A stretch of DNA of 64,000 bases from Nepenthes gracilis. Lineage: Eukaryota; Streptophyta; Magnoliopsida; Caryophyllales; Nepenthaceae. How positions within the stretch are numbered: position 1 is the stretch's first letter; every line of letters starts with the position of its first letter. Made by a program: the position numbers and the translations under genes. The notes beneath the pieces are model-generated. The model searched no databases. It was given only the letters and a program-made list of their open reading frames with translations, and was not told the origin of the DNA. The stretch is from assembly GCA_033239525.1 (NCBI GenBank), contig BSYO01000024.1:10625991-10689990 (forward strand), written 5' to 3'. Below, one piece after another: positions 10,414-23,199 of the stretch.

Positions 10414-11894
10414 TGTTACGAATCCAGACCAAATAAGTCAATTAAATAATTAAATATACTTCAATTATTATCCTCATAATTCTTAAAATCTTGGTATGAC
10501 TACAAAATATATAAAATTTTATAAAATTTTATAATCTACACAGGACCTTATCAGATAATATAAATGTGACCTACTTTATAAAATAATTGTAAGGGGATAA
10601 TCAAAAAAAGACAACGACTCATCCACATAAGAAATCAACTCAACAAATATTTAATATATAAAACCATGGCCTGCGCTCAACCAACTCCAACATCTCAGAA
10701 CAAACCAAGCAAAATCTACTTATATCGATACATGGTTGATAATATCAAAGCCCAAGATATAACACTCACCAGAGGTGTACAGTTCTGCACTGAAACTCTT
10801 TCTGCTATTGCGATGAAGCCGAACCTCTACTCTGAATGGATAAAATAGAAGAATAAGCATAATACCCAATAAGTATCATATTTAAATAAAATAAGTCCAA
10901 TAAATTAGAGAGTATATTAAATGGATAAAATCCATTTAAATGACAGAATAAATTTGAATCGCTGATAAAATGAATCCAATAGGATTCAAGATAAAAAATT
11001 TAATGGTAATATCATACTCAAATCAAATATCCAAATCTAAAAAAATATTCAAATCAGAAAACAGTTATCATTGGGACATGTATATATATATATAATAGCA
11101 GTGATTCGAACTGAATCAAATAGGAAAATAGCCGATTTCAAGTCCAAGTTCAAGTCCGAGTTTGAGTCCAAATCTAAGGCCCGATCAACTTGTGATTTGG
11201 GGCAGAATCCAATAACCGGATGATCCAATAATGTGCGCAGAAGCCGAAACAGTATCGCGATAAATATTTCAAAGTTTCGGATCAAAACATATAATTAAAA
11301 TCGTTTGTACAAAGCATACCAAACCCAATTATAGGCAAAATCGGTGAATCTCACATAAAAGTCCAAAAATTCAAGTCCAATACCAATCGATGCAGAAATA
11401 TAAATAATGTATCAAATTTGAGTTTTGATTATTTAAATACTAGTTTGAGGAAGAGTTACACCTAATTCAGATAACCTTAGATAAAACCAAATACAAATTA
11501 GGCCAGTATATATGGCCATCCATGTACTCTATACCCATGGGTAAGGTTGGTCACTATTATTTGTCACTCGCGACTTTGGGTACAATCCTTAAACTAGTCA
11601 GATATATTAGGACGTCCGAATATATTCTAAGGTCAAGTCAAATTATCCAAATGGGAAGAGTCACTACTTCAAACATTTCCTACCAACGAAAAGAAATTTT
11701 CAAATAACAAATATCTCTCCGTTGGGAGTTGGCCAGAATTTCTAATAATCCAAACCCAAATGTAATAACTATGACCCGACACGCACATCTGACTGCACGG
11801 CCAATGCAAGGTTTCATACTCATTTTTATACAAATATATTGATATAAAAATATATAATTTCTAATAAATTATTCGAATTTTTTAAAAAATATTA

Positions 11895-14155
11895 TGTAAT
11901 ATTTTAGATTTTCATTCGGATTAATTTAATATTAATTATAATTTTGGATAATTTGGGTATGGTAAAAATTAATTAAATATAAAAAAATTTTGAAGGATAT
12001 TTGGATCTGTCGAGTTGGCACCCGAGGTGCGTCCGTACTATTATTCAAATATCAGTTTGAATTTTAAAATAAAAGAAAAAGTAAAATAAAAATAAAAATA
12101 ATATATATATACAAGACAAAAGAAAAATGGAAATAAGAAGATAAGGATCGGGGAGAGAGGGAGGAAGGGAGAGAAGAAGAGAGGGGAGGAGGGTTTCAAC
12201 GCCATAGCTCATGGCGCGCGGCGGAGGAGAGAAGAGAAGGTGGGTCATCAACGGTGGCGGCACACGAAGGCTGTGCGGTAGTGGTCGGCGACGGTGCGTG
12301 CATCGAGGTTTTTCACAGGAGAGAGAGAGAGAATGGCTGAGAGAGGGGGAAATCGCGAAGCCATTTTGGCGCTATGAAGGAAGGAGGGAAATTGGTGATC
12401 AAGGATAGTGGTGTACGGCGTAGTCAGCGCTGTGATGGTGATGTTCGTTGGCTAGAGCAGGTCAGTGGTTGGGCGGTAACACCGCATAGAGAGAGAAGCG
12501 CACGATTGAGAGGTGGAGCTCGGCACAGGGCAGAGGAAGGAGCAGCGGTGTCTGGAGGTGGTCGACGGCGGCCAATGGTGGCACATCGGCAATCGATGGT
12601 GGCTGCGGGTGTCTGGCTGTGTGGGCAGAAGCTGCATAGCAAGAGGGTGATCATGGGTTCGCACGGGTAGCGCGCGGCAGTGGGGGAAGAGGTGCGTGAT
12701 TTGTGCCTCGGAGCATCCATTTTTTCAGATCTGCGAAATATATAGTTGAGACAAGTATTCATAAACCCTCTCTTTGATCTTATTTAATATCTGAAATATG
12801 TTAGATACTATTTAAAATTTTTACTAACATACATATAATTTTATCTGCCCGATTTGTTTAATCTGGATATGCATGTATAGTTCATTAGCTAATTTGAATG
12901 TTTTTGGATTGTGTTTTATGATTTTGGACGGTTTAATATTTTTTTGGAAGCCCGAATAATTTATTAGACACCGTATATTTTATATTAATATATTTGTATG
13001 AAAATGAGTATGAAACTTTGCATAGGCCGTGTAGTCACATGCATGTGTCTAGTCGTGGTCACTATATTTGGATTTGGATTATTTGATATTCTGGCCAGAT
13101 CTCGACGGGGAGATATTTGTTATTTGAAAATCCCTTTCCGCTGGCAGGAAATGTTTAGAGTAGTGACCCTTCCTATTTGGATAATTTAATTTGACCTTAG
13201 AATATATTCGGACATCCTAATATATTTGATAAGTTTAATGAATGCACCCAAAGTCGCAGATGGTAAAACATAGTGAACAACCTTATCCATTGGTACAGAG
13301 TATATGGATTTTGGCTTAAGGTTACCGGGATTATGTGTAACCCTTCCTCAAACTAATTTTTAAATAGTTAGAATTCAGATTTGGTGTATAATTTATATTT
13401 TTACATTAATTGGCATTGAACTTTAATTTGGATATAGATTTTTAGATTTGGATTTGAGTTTCGCTGATTTGGCCATAGTTGGGTATTGGTATATCTCGTA
13501 CAAATAATTTGGATTATATGTTTTGATTTGGATCTTTGGAATATTTATTGTGACGCTACTTTGGTTTCTGTGCACGCTATTGGATTATCCGGCTATCGAA
13601 TTCTATCCCAAATCACAAGCTGATCGGGCCTTGGATTTGGACTTAGACTCGGAGTTGGATTTGGACTCCTTTCGTTTAAAAATGATACTTATTGAGTATT
13701 AAGCTCACTTTTTCTATTTTATCCCTTCAGAGTTGAAGATTCGGATGCATTACAGGAATAAAGACGTGATCGGTTAGTTATTCATTTGATTTGGTGAGTT
13801 TCAATTTTATTATGGTTTAAATTGATATTTGATATATCCGGATTATGTAATTTGCCGGATATGGGCTTATTGTTGTATTTTTAAAATAGTTTGAATATTG
13901 TGTTATTTTTTATTATGATTTTTGGGTCAGATATTACCTTCCTTATGATAGTGGTAGAGCAGGTCGTATTTATTTGATCTGGATGGTTGTTCGATGAGAT
14001 CTTGTGTAGATTTTGATTTATCGGGTCTTGTGTAGTTGGTTTGTTACGCCTGAATTTTAAAACTTTGTGTTATTCATTTAATTTATTTGGGATTTTAGAT
14101 TTTAGAAATTATAATTAATTTTTTAAATTGACCGATTTGGTTCGAATTCGTGACA
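11895..14155 (+). mobile_element. Solo LTR of the same family, inserted head-on
   Basis: The 2,261-bp segment begins TGTAATATTTTAG and ends GAATTCGTGACA. Its left part (11895 to about 12936) is the inverted counterpart of 14161-15245, and its right part (about 12936-14155) the inverted counterpart of 10414-11894. For example GACTTAGACTCGGAGTTGG near 13640 mirrors 11140-11165, and the gypsy promoter/GA-rich block at 12150-12720 mirrors 14420-14930. No internal region is present, so it is a solo LTR left by LTR-LTR recombination after insertion. Confidence 0.78.
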
Positions 14156-15005
14156 TGTTAAACCCTCCAAAATCATAAAACTCAGTCCAACAATCCCTAA
14201 AACATCCAATGAATAACACATACATGTCCAAAATAAATAATTTAGGAGTATAAAATATATGCATGTTAGTAAAAATTTTATGCAGCATTCAAAATATTTC
14301 ATATGCTAAATCAAACTAAAAAGAGGGTTTACAGATACTTTCCTTGATATCATACTTCGTAGATTTGAAGAAAGGATGTCCCGAGTTACTCGAATGGCAC
14401 ATTCTCTCTCCTACCGTGCGCGTTGTCTCTCTCTCTCTCTTCCCGTTCTTTCTTCCCACGCCTCCTGCTCTGCCTCTCCGCCACCCACGATCCTCCTCCG
14501 CCGGCGGTGCCCCGGCACCGGCGATGACGACAACCATGGCGACAGCACAGGTCGACGGGGACGGTAGAGGATGGCGGCGCATTCGAGCCATTAGCGACTC
14601 TCCTCCCTCCTTTGTGCCTCTTCACCAAAAATCCACCAAACTTTTAGCCAATCTCCACAAAATGCATATATATAACCCAAAAATTAACATCCACAAAAAG
14701 AATTGAGGGATTTACTTGCCTTGATTTCATTGATTTCTTCCGACAACAATGACGAATGGACGGCGGCCGATTATGCTTCGGTTCAAGATTGTCCCTCTAC
14801 AAACACTATGGACAAAAATGGAAGATATCTCCACAGAGAGAGCTTTGCTGGCTTCCATTTCCGGCGATGGCAGCTTCGGCGATGACGGCAGTGACCGCAT
14901 GGGCCTCTCTCTCTCTCTCCTCTGTTCTCCCCCTCTACTTTCTCTATCCCCGAATTCTCATCCGATCACTATTTTTATCTTCTTTTGTTTTCTTTTTTTG
15001 TTTAC

Positions 15006-15037
<32 letters not shown>

Positions 15038-15064
15038 TTTTATTATTATTTTTATTTTTTTATT
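15006..15064. repeat. AAT/ATT microsatellite
   Basis: Runs of AAT followed by ATT trinucleotides within the right half of the chromovirus-like LTR. The equivalent place in the solo LTR (about 12060-12110) is a simpler A-rich run. Confidence 0.8.
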
Positions 15065-15245
15065 TTTTTATTTTCAAATTCAAACCGATATTCGGGTGAT
15101 AGTATAAGCGTACATTAGGCGCCAATTCGACTGATCCAAATATCCTCCGAAATTTTTCAATATTAATTAATTTTTATCACGTCTAAATTACCTAAAATTA
15201 TAATTAATATTAAATTAACACGAATAAAAAATTTGGGATATTACG

Positions 15246-16990
15246 TAACTTCTCCACAAGTTGTAAGCAATCCGTCCACTGTCCCTTAGCAATATACTCA
15301 GCTACAAAAGTGTGCCATTTTGCCCCAACAGCCTTATCCTCAAAAGAATTAGACGTTTCCTTGGCAGCAATAGCTTAATCTTCAAGTAAGTTATTCCATC
15401 TCTCTAACTCATGCCTAGTTTTCCCATTCAACCACTTCTTTTTCCAAGTCAATCAACCTACTTTTGAGGCTTGGCGCCCAGAACCCGGTGGTCACAACTC
15501 TACTCTCTAAGGAACTAACCACTGAAGGATCAACCTACAATCTCGAAAGGCATAATAATTCCTACTCCAAAAAGAAAAATTCTTAGCTGACCTAGTATAC
15601 TGGAATCAGGGACTACAAAAAAGTATGTTGGCAACAATCATGAAAGAAAGAACTAAATTAAAGCCAAGGACAAGAATATAACTTTTAAGAGAGAGAGACC
15701 TCTCCAATGAATGGTTCAAATGAAGGGCCAATAGCACTAGGACCTAGAGAGGCTGCAAGCATCAAACAATAGAGTGATAAGACCAGCTAAAATATAGGGC
15801 AATCAAAATTAAGAGCTCCCCATGAAGATTCGACCACCTTACTCCCCAAAAAAGGGGATTCCAAGCGTTACCCAATATCCCTTGCGATGTCAAATTCCCC
15901 CATGGCACCTTTAGGTCCCAAAGAGGTAGCGCGAGTAATCAAAGTTTAAACCACAAATTCAACCATGTAAGGGTGTCAGGAATAATAGGAATCTCATACT
16001 CAACAATGATGGGAATAGCTATGACCAGCACCGCTCTGTTTGTAGAACGGTGCAAAGAATCCTATTCCTCATCCAACTACACAAAAGTGATCTTATTAGC
16101 ATGCAAAATAGGCATCTTTTTAAGGGTCTTACTAGAGAAGAGGCGAGGACTATTGTCCAAGATTGAGTGGCCTCCTCGGCTCTCATCTTAACCTTAAACT
16201 TGGAAAACACAGTGTCAATCTCTCTTGATTCTTTGGCAATGATAGCACGGGAAAGAGAAGTTATGCAATGGTTACTTGAATGGCTTGCACTAGAGTGGAC
16301 TCCAAGGAAGCCCTTAACACGATTCCCTTCCTCCTTTTCTAGGGATAAGGAGGCAAATAAACAATCACATTGCCACCAACAACCATTTACCATTTCACTT
16401 TGTCTAAAGTAGTGGTGATGAGGAAGTTGCCAGTCTTGCGCAGCCCATCAACATATTGTTTTATGAGGGCCACGCAAGACTTAGTGCAGAAAAGCTCTTT
16501 TTCTTGATCGATCCAGAGTTGATTGGATTAATATCTATCCAATTATTCGTCAACACCTAACCACTTGAAGCTTTTATATAGAAGAACTGATCTTTTTAGT
16601 TTTTCATAGAGCCAGAGTTTTCTCCGCTTATTTTAAACTCCTTTCGAACATTTGATGCAATCCAATTGTTTTCTTGATCAAACCAAAAAATAATTTTAAT
16701 TATCTTAACGCCCATCCTGAGCTCATGACACTAGAATAAGACACATAAAGCCACCCAGGTATTGGATGGCATTATAATGGAGTCGTGCGATAGATTTCTA
16801 CAAAGCATCCAAAATCTCCATGAATTCCTTAACTATCGGGATGCAGAGATCATTTTTCAAATAGGCCTCATAGATGGCAATGTAACCATCATGAGGAGAC
16901 ATTGTCCTATCTTTTGGCAAAGAAATATCATAAGGAATCGTATAAAAACATTATACTTATTATAGATGTCTACTATGTCAAATAATGATA
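15246..16990 (-). pseudogene. Antisense extra-ORF remnant of the old Tat element (Transposase_28-like)
   Basis: Minus-strand translation near 16.75-16.9 kb gives YDIPLPKDRTMSPHDGYIAI, then YEAYLKNDLCIPIVKEFMEI and a YNAIQYLGGF block. The extra ORF at 44259 has FLPPVGFVTIYEVYLRSGLR and then SILDELMLIFQALRVPIAQF at the same places. This is the pattern of Pfam 'putative gypsy type transposon' (PF04195). Further 3', around 15.24-15.42 kb, a charged helical stretch (HELERWNNLLED, then AKWHTFVAEYIAKGQW) resembles the coiled-coil C-terminus. Stops and frameshifts are frequent. It is antisense to the element and lies next to its 3' LTR, as in the Tat group. Its C-terminal end is interrupted at 15246 by the chromovirus insertion. 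Confidence 0.65.
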
Positions 16991-17384
16991 GTGACAAAAT
17001 AATATCAGCAACATTTCAAAGGAAAGAGCTTCCAATCCTACGCTTTGAAGGACTGATTTATATAATTGAATGGCAACATATTCAAGTGTTTAGCCAAACA
17101 GTTCACCCAATCAAGTAGTTTATTGACTCTGCAGTTGGCCCAGGCGAAAGTTTCCGAACTTATAAATATCAACTACCCACCAACAATTTACTCTGCAGGC
17201 GTCATCTGCATCTAACCAAATCCACGATCAGATCATGTATAATAACTATTAAACTAATTAGTTTTTAACTAATCTAACCACTTAAATTGTGACTAGTTAT
17301 TCTTCCTCAATAAACTTCCAACAACTAATGTTATGGCCATAAATGCCTACCTTTTTCCCTAAAAAGTTGGATAGAATTTGAAGA

Positions 17385-17654
17385 AGAAGGAACATAGAGT
17401 ATAACTTTCTAACTATTTATACTTCTACAATTTCAAGGAGCTAAGTCCTCCATTTATTATCTCTCATCCTCTCAATCTCTCCTAATTCCAATTTAGAAAA
17501 TATATTGATTTGAGCATTGGAGATTATTATGAGAAGTAAGTTTCAAATCTTTCGAAATTCTTATTTATTGTTATAGTGTGTATGATCCAAACAAAATATT
17601 TAATAAATAAATCTATATTTTTTTAATCAGAATTTAAAATTCAGATATACGTCA
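17385..17654 (+). repeat. 3' LTR, 3' portion, of the old Tat element
   Basis: The partner of 2500-2787 in the same orientation, ending CAGATATACGTCA at 17654. The LTR probably begins around 17.1-17.2 kb, because the antisense ORF start lies near 16.99 kb, but I cannot place the start. Confidence 0.6.
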
Positions 17655-19087
17655 TGATATAATGTTATATTTGGTATATGTAGTTATAAAAAGCCAGAAT
17701 AAAAAATTTTAAATAATAAAGCATTGACGTATAATTGTAAACAAAGGTGTGGCCTTATAAAGCGTCGAGCGATGAGAAATAGAAGGAACTATGAAGTTAC
17801 ATGGATTTTAAGGTCACAATTGGTCATAGATAAAAGGGTTACTCTCTATTTATCTTTTTCTCTTTTTTATTGAAAATAAAGAAACATTAATCCCTGTAAT
17901 TTGTCATCATTTAAATCTTCTTAAATATATGAATTTTTATATTGTCCAGCAAATCTCTTCATAGTCATACCTGTATCAATTATATGATAAAGGTCCTTTT
18001 TTGGTGTGCCGATTGCAACATTGGCAATATAATTACTTGAACCGACAGTGAGTCCAGATTCTGCAAGGAGTTTGATTGCTTTACTATTTTCGATGGCTTG
18101 TCGAGAGTGAATTGAGTCGACTTGGATTGGTCTCTGTCAAGAATCCAAGTGTGGCTAGAAATTTAGGATTGCCCGAGCTGAGTTGGGAGCACAGCCCATA
18201 TCTATGCACCACCTCAAGAGATGCCCCTTGCTTTTCACCTTCCATAACAATTCAGTATAAATTACCATGTCAAAGCATTTAACCATGGCAGAAATAGAAG
18301 TATGTCAAGACCCCTTTTTACTTAGAATGGGATTCTCAATGTAATAATAAACTTATCATCATATGATTTCAGTAGTCACATGTTCGAGTGATTGATATTG
18401 TAAACCAAAAGATGATCCAATCAGGTTTGAATCCTACACATAGCAAAAATTTTATATAACATATTATTTAAAAAAAAATTAATAAAATGTCATGGTCCTA
18501 CTTCACCTATTCTTCATTTCTTAATAAACAGAACATTATGGTTTAAAAATATATTTCTTGAAACGCTAAACTATTAGATATGGTTAAGTATTTATAAGTT
18601 ATTTATTGATAGTTTAAATTTGTGGGTGAATTTCAGTTCTTGTGGTGTATATAGAACCTCTTCAACCTATAGCTTTGGAGCTCAATTCAAATTATATAAC
18701 AAATATTATTAACATGATATAACTTATCATATAATGAGGTGATATCTATTTTAATCTACCTATTAAACTTTGAGGTAAGTTTAATGAAGAGAATTATCAA
18801 AATAGAAGGATGACGATTATAATTTGGAGCTTTTAAGTTAACTTATTTATGCACATATAAACAAAGCCCGTCACAAATCAAGCTCAATTCTATTCTTTGA
18901 TTAGTATGTCGAACTGGAGCAGAGAAAATGAGGCACAAGGCAGGTTTTGCTTAATCTCATTTACTGCAGAAAAAAAGTCAAGTTAAGATTCGAATTTAAG
19001 TCTACTAGGTTTATTTGCAGCATCAAGCATAGCCACCCCAAGTTTCCCTTTTTATGATCTTTTGATAGAAAGGTCACTAAATCAATA

Positions 19088-19091
<4 letters not shown>
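17655..19091. other. AT-rich intergenic sequence, no gene seen
   Basis: Contains only short frames (for example 18076-18282 plus), none with a recognisable family. No RNA gene or defined repeat was found. Confidence 0.4.

Positions 19092-19123
<32 letters not shown>
19092..19123. repeat. (AT)n microsatellite
   Basis: Uninterrupted AT dinucleotide run of 32 bases. Confidence 0.95.
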
Positions 19124-19126
<3 letters not shown>

Positions 19127-19445
19127 ACTGTCTGCTCATTTCTCTTTAAACAAGATATCGTAGAAAAAATTATGTATTTTATTCAGTTTTAGGTTTAAGA
19201 TATCGTAATTAAATCAACTTTACGATAAAATTTACTAAAATTTCTGTCTTGTTAATAAGATGATGTAAAAAATTATAAAATATCAAACCGGATATTCTTA
19301 TTAAAAGAAAAAGAAATAACTCTTTCTAGTTACTACTATTATCCTTGGAAGAAGGCTTGCAATTATCCCTTGGCAATATAGAGCTAGTGCTAACATGGTA
19401 GAATGCTTCTATGGCATCTCTTCTTTCATGGGCATGGCAAATCCT

Positions 19446-19627
19446 CACACAAATAAGAAGAAAGCAAGTGAGGAAGATGAAGGAAATATTGTAATTTCCC
19501 ATTTAATCTCAATTAGCTACTTGTCAAGCTCCAAAGCACACAAATAAGAAGAAAGCAAGTCAGGAAGATAAAGGAAATATTGTAATTTCCCATTTAATCT
19601 CAATTAGCTACTTGTTAAGCTCCAAAG
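19446..19627 (+). repeat. Two-copy tandem duplication, 91-bp period
   Basis: CACACAAATAAGAAGAAAGC at 19446 recurs at 19537. Both copies run through GGAAATATTGTAATTTCCCA, TTTAATCTCAATTAGCTACT and CTCCAAAGCA. Only about three or four bases differ, so the duplication is recent relative to the surrounding decay. Confidence 0.9.
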
Positions 19628-22055
19628 CATGCATGCTTGCTTTATATATATACAAGTAATTCACACCCCACTTGAGATCAGAAAACAATATATTTGTTAT
19701 ATTATTTTATTTTATAGTATTAATAAATTATTATCAATGGTATTTTTACCACATATTGAATATCTAGATATGTCAATCACAAGTTCATAAAATGGTTTAT
19801 AATTTTTACAATATAATTAGCACGGAGGATAGCATGATATGTAGTACATATTTTGCCTAATTTACATAATACGATCTGTAGGATTATGTGTTCCATAGAT
19901 GATGGGTTTTGTCTAGATCAAAAATATATAATTATCACATCAATGGTGGGCATATATAGATTGATTAATTTGGCTCATAAAATTTTAAGGCTTGGTCTAT
20001 ATTTCGGTTTAGAAGTCTACTCTTATAGGATTTTGAAAAATTTATTACTATAAATAATTAAATGAGATATCATATATCATCGATGATATCTAAAACGTTA
20101 CTTTAAAACATGAGGTTTAGTTGGACCAACCCATATAATCATAAGTTCAATTAATGAACACCAAATAATACATTTGATTATAAATAAAAAATAATATAGG
20201 AGTATTACTTTAAAATATAGATATAATATGACAATTATTATATGGTTTGACTTTAAAGATAAAATAACAAATTTATTTTTATTTTCACGTTTGGATTTGC
20301 TAAGTAATTTCATGTCTTTCGTAATATTATTCTTTATTAACAATTTTTATTAAATAAATAATTAATTATTTTGATAAACAAAAGGCTGAGGGAAAAAAGA
20401 GTTCGTGAGTGAGTTTATATACTACTTTAAAACTTTTATATAGATATATTATTTTATTATTATGTGATATTCATGAAAGTGAATAACTATAAGTCATTAA
20501 AAATAAGAGAAATAATATTTGTACACCTATTTTTACCAAAATTATCAAAATTAGTGTGAAGAGAGATATAAAAAAAATTAAAATAAAATAAAATTTATAT
20601 TTATTTTTAATAATTTCAATATAAGTAGATATATCACTAAATATATGAATAATATTACTCTTAAAATAATCTCATTTGTCCTAAATTTTAATCTAATATA
20701 AAATTAAATGGAAAGTAGTATTTTTTTTTGGAAAACAAAAAAAACAAGTTGATATAAAATTTACTGTTCTTTTCCCAAATCATATATTAGGGTTACGTAT
20801 GGCTTCGGTTTGGGGTTAATGAATTAGACTTTGATTAGCTAATGATTGATTACTGTGAAAATAAATAAATTGTAATTATCAAATCAAATGATAATCTTAT
20901 AATAAGGGTTGTATTTGTGGGAATTTTTTTTCAAAAAATTAATCGAAATATTAGCAAATTTTTAATAGGTTTTAATATCATTTACATTGGAACATCTTAA
21001 AAAGTATCTAAATTTAAATATAGAAAATAGACCCAAAAAAACTTAAAATTTCTATTGGAGAACTGTTACAGAAAATCAAACAACTTAAAGTTGAAATGAA
21101 GTAATTAAAAAGCCAAACTCCAAGATCAAAAAATCAAAAAATTATAATTTGATGTAAGATTACTTATACTTGAACCGACATATCAATCTACTCCTATTTC
21201 GAACCAAGTGAATCCTCGTCTTCTAAACAATCTGATATGCTAGAAACCTTTTCTTTTAGAAAACCTGATCAACTAGATTATACTGAAAAGAAATATCTCC
21301 AATTAATCTTTTTTTGATAAATAAATATTTTAATATATTTTAATAAAAATATTATGAATATGATTTCAAAACATTCAAGAAATCAAAACTGCATAACTCA
21401 CAACGTATCAAAATTTAATCACGTAGCTCCAAAATATACTGAAAAACATCAAAATGTACCAATGGAAAGAAGTGTGAAACAAAACAAATTGGCCACCATC
21501 GTTACCATAATGATATATCGCTGCAACGGGGATTCAAAGGGATGGCATCATTGTAGACAATATTTTTACAAAGTAGAAAATTCATAACATACCCAAAAGC
21601 CTTGTTCTCATTAAAATGAAAAAAACGTCTCAAAAATACAAGTGTTGCAATATTTTCAAATGAAGTAAATTGTGACTGCCGGAGCTAACCCAAAGCAAAG
21701 GTTAAAGTAAGAACAAGCGATCTATCTAATAGTTGCTCATTTGATGGCTTTACTTTAGTTTACACATGGTGAGTTGCATTTGATATTAGATTGAATATCT
21801 CTCAAAATGTTCTTTGTCATCCCATATTAACAAAAGAGGTGATGTATAGATTTTTCTGTGGACCTATAAAACATATAATAGGAATGGAGATTAAGGAAAA
21901 GCTGTCTATCTAAGGTTCTAATTCAATATTTGATAACTAATCAATGAATGAAGGCATTAGAGAGGTTATAGCTAGGGCCCCAAGTTAAGGAGACCCAGAG
22001 AACCTTCGAATATGCTAGCTAAAAAATTTTCCAAGTTGAGGGCACAAAAAAGAGA
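19628..22055. other. AT-rich intergenic sequence, no gene seen
   Basis: Very AT-rich. Short frames at 19853-20053, 20098-20343 and 21354-21587 have compositions expected of AT-rich noise and no family I recognise. Confidence 0.4.
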
Positions 22056-22059
22056 TCAT

Positions 22060-23190
22060 TTAGTTCAAGATTTCAGCGAACTGAGTTTGCCAAAGAAGGT
22101 TAAGAGTCATAGAAAGGCCATATATTGATAAATGAACCCATAGAAAGAAGAGCAAGAGGTGGTCATTTTTAATAGTTATTTGAGATAATATTTTTAACTT
22201 TCGCACTGTGGTGAATACCCTTACTAAGGGTGATATGGTCAAAAAAGACAATAGTAAGAGCACCTAATCGGTGACAAAAATTAAACCATTAAAGGGTATC
22301 CATTTCATTACCTGTACTATGGCACATAAAAGGTTTTGAGGAGTCATACAACTTCATAATTTTGCAAAAGTTTCATAGGACAAATTAAAAAATTTTAACT
22401 ATTCAAATGTATCTATCTTTAATACAGAAATGTCTAGTTCAATTCATCCAAATTGAATTGTCATCCCCTGCTAATAGATGCTATAAGTGCTTGACAAGGA
22501 GTGCTTTATTCTATGCAGTAGAGTTCTTAAGGCCAAGATTACGTTCCTTTTTAGCCATACAAATATCATCTCACGCAACCTTAGAAGAGTTTTTTTCTAA
22601 GTCAGGTCTATGTTAGAGAAATTTTTTAATGATGCAATTAATTCTTTTCAAAACAAATTAGACAAAATGAAAATGGAAGCCTAATAGCTCCAGATATTAA
22701 CAATAATCAAATAGATGAGCTAAAGACGACCTCTAAATAAGAGCCAATAATTCTATCAAGATATTGTCCTAATGAATATTTTATTTATTGGGTTTTGACG
22801 GTCATATATGGTAAGAAGAGATGAGAAGAGAGGGATATCTAGATAGCGGACTGAAAGATTACAAGCATAGGATCCTGTAATTCTATTGATTATATCAAGC
22901 AATTGATTATTGCAGTTGAAACCAAAGCATTCACTTTTCCTTGAGTTAGGAATCAAACCAGAGATATTGGAGAAGGCCTTGAGACACTGATAAAAGGTTT
23001 CTATAAACTCCTAATCGCTTTAACAAAATAGGAGAATGTCATGAACAAAAGTAAGTATTATAGTCTTGAAATCTTTGCATTTTCAATGATACGAGAAATT
23101 TAGATTATTAGCGGTTTTGATCTTGATGATGCCATGATGGAGCTCCATGCAATGGACAAAAAGAAAGTGTCCTACTACTTTTATAAGAAG
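22060..23190 (-). pseudogene. Non-LTR retrotransposon (LINE) RT remnant
   Basis: Minus-strand frames keep the order of the plant LINE reverse transcriptase. FVHDILLFC (family FADD..LF; catalytic Ala-Asp changed) lies at about 23.03-23.05 kb. It is followed by FSNISGLIPNSRKSECFGF (family: FSSLSGLKPNLSKSECF) and NLSVRYLDIPLFSSLLTIYD (family: LPVRYLGVPLISSRLTYSDC) at 22.8-22.96 kb. Downstream, to about 22.06 kb, the frames are broken and only weakly like the C-terminal LINE domain. The start of ORF2 is absent because a copia remnant abuts at about 23.19 kb. It is dead. The 5' end and any poly-A tail were not located. Confidence 0.68.
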
Positions 23191-23199
23191 TATATATAT

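Larger units (their letters stand above)
7405..15245 (-). mobile_element. Chromovirus-like Ty3/gypsy element, minus strand, left part missing
   Basis: On the minus strand the order is: LTR (10414-15245, interrupted), PBS-like site (10396-10413), gag region with a U6-like insert, then protease-to-RT remnants down to about 7.86 kb. The left end joins the copia gag fragment at about 7405. Integrase, chromodomain and second LTR are not seen. An LTR of 2.3-2.6 kb with an initiator-Met-type PBS fits the Tekay/Del chromovirus group, but the chromodomain that would prove this is absent. The element sits inside the antisense-ORF remnant of the old Tat element, just left of 15246. Confidence 0.65.
10414..15245 (-). 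repeat. Chromovirus-like LTR split by a solo LTR
   Basis: The LTR consists of 10414-11894 and about 14161-15245, together about 2.57 kb, interrupted by a same-family solo LTR in opposite orientation. On the plus strand it starts TGTTACGAATCC and ends GGGATATTACG; the solo copy gives TGTAATAT and GTGACA for these two ends. TATTA at 11890-11894 and TGTTA at 14156-14160 mark the insertion, a 5-bp target duplication with one change. GA-rich and GC-rich stretches near 12.2-12.7 and 14.4-14.9 kb create spurious ORFs that are not genes. Confidence 0.75.
2150..17654 (+). mobile_element. Old Tat-lineage Ty3/gypsy element, nested and truncated
   Basis: Two related LTR ends in the same orientation (about 2500-2787 and 17385-17654) bracket a plus-strand gag remnant and an antisense extra-ORF remnant next to the right LTR. 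That order (LTR, gag, antisense ORF, LTR) is characteristic of the Tat group. No recognisable protease, reverse transcriptase or integrase of this element remains. The middle is occupied by a copia fragment and a chromovirus-like gypsy element. The left boundary is approximate because the 5' LTR start is not clear. The parts are separate entries. Confidence 0.6.

Noticed and set aside
12211..12762. Overlapping frames of 70-112 residues on both strands
   Set aside because: They fall in the GA/GC-rich part of the solo LTR, and the mirror region at 14.3-14.9 kb gives different frames. They are compositional artefacts.
14316..15099. Several 60-120-residue frames
   Set aside because: Same LTR region as above; low complexity (Arg/Gly or Leu/Phe runs).
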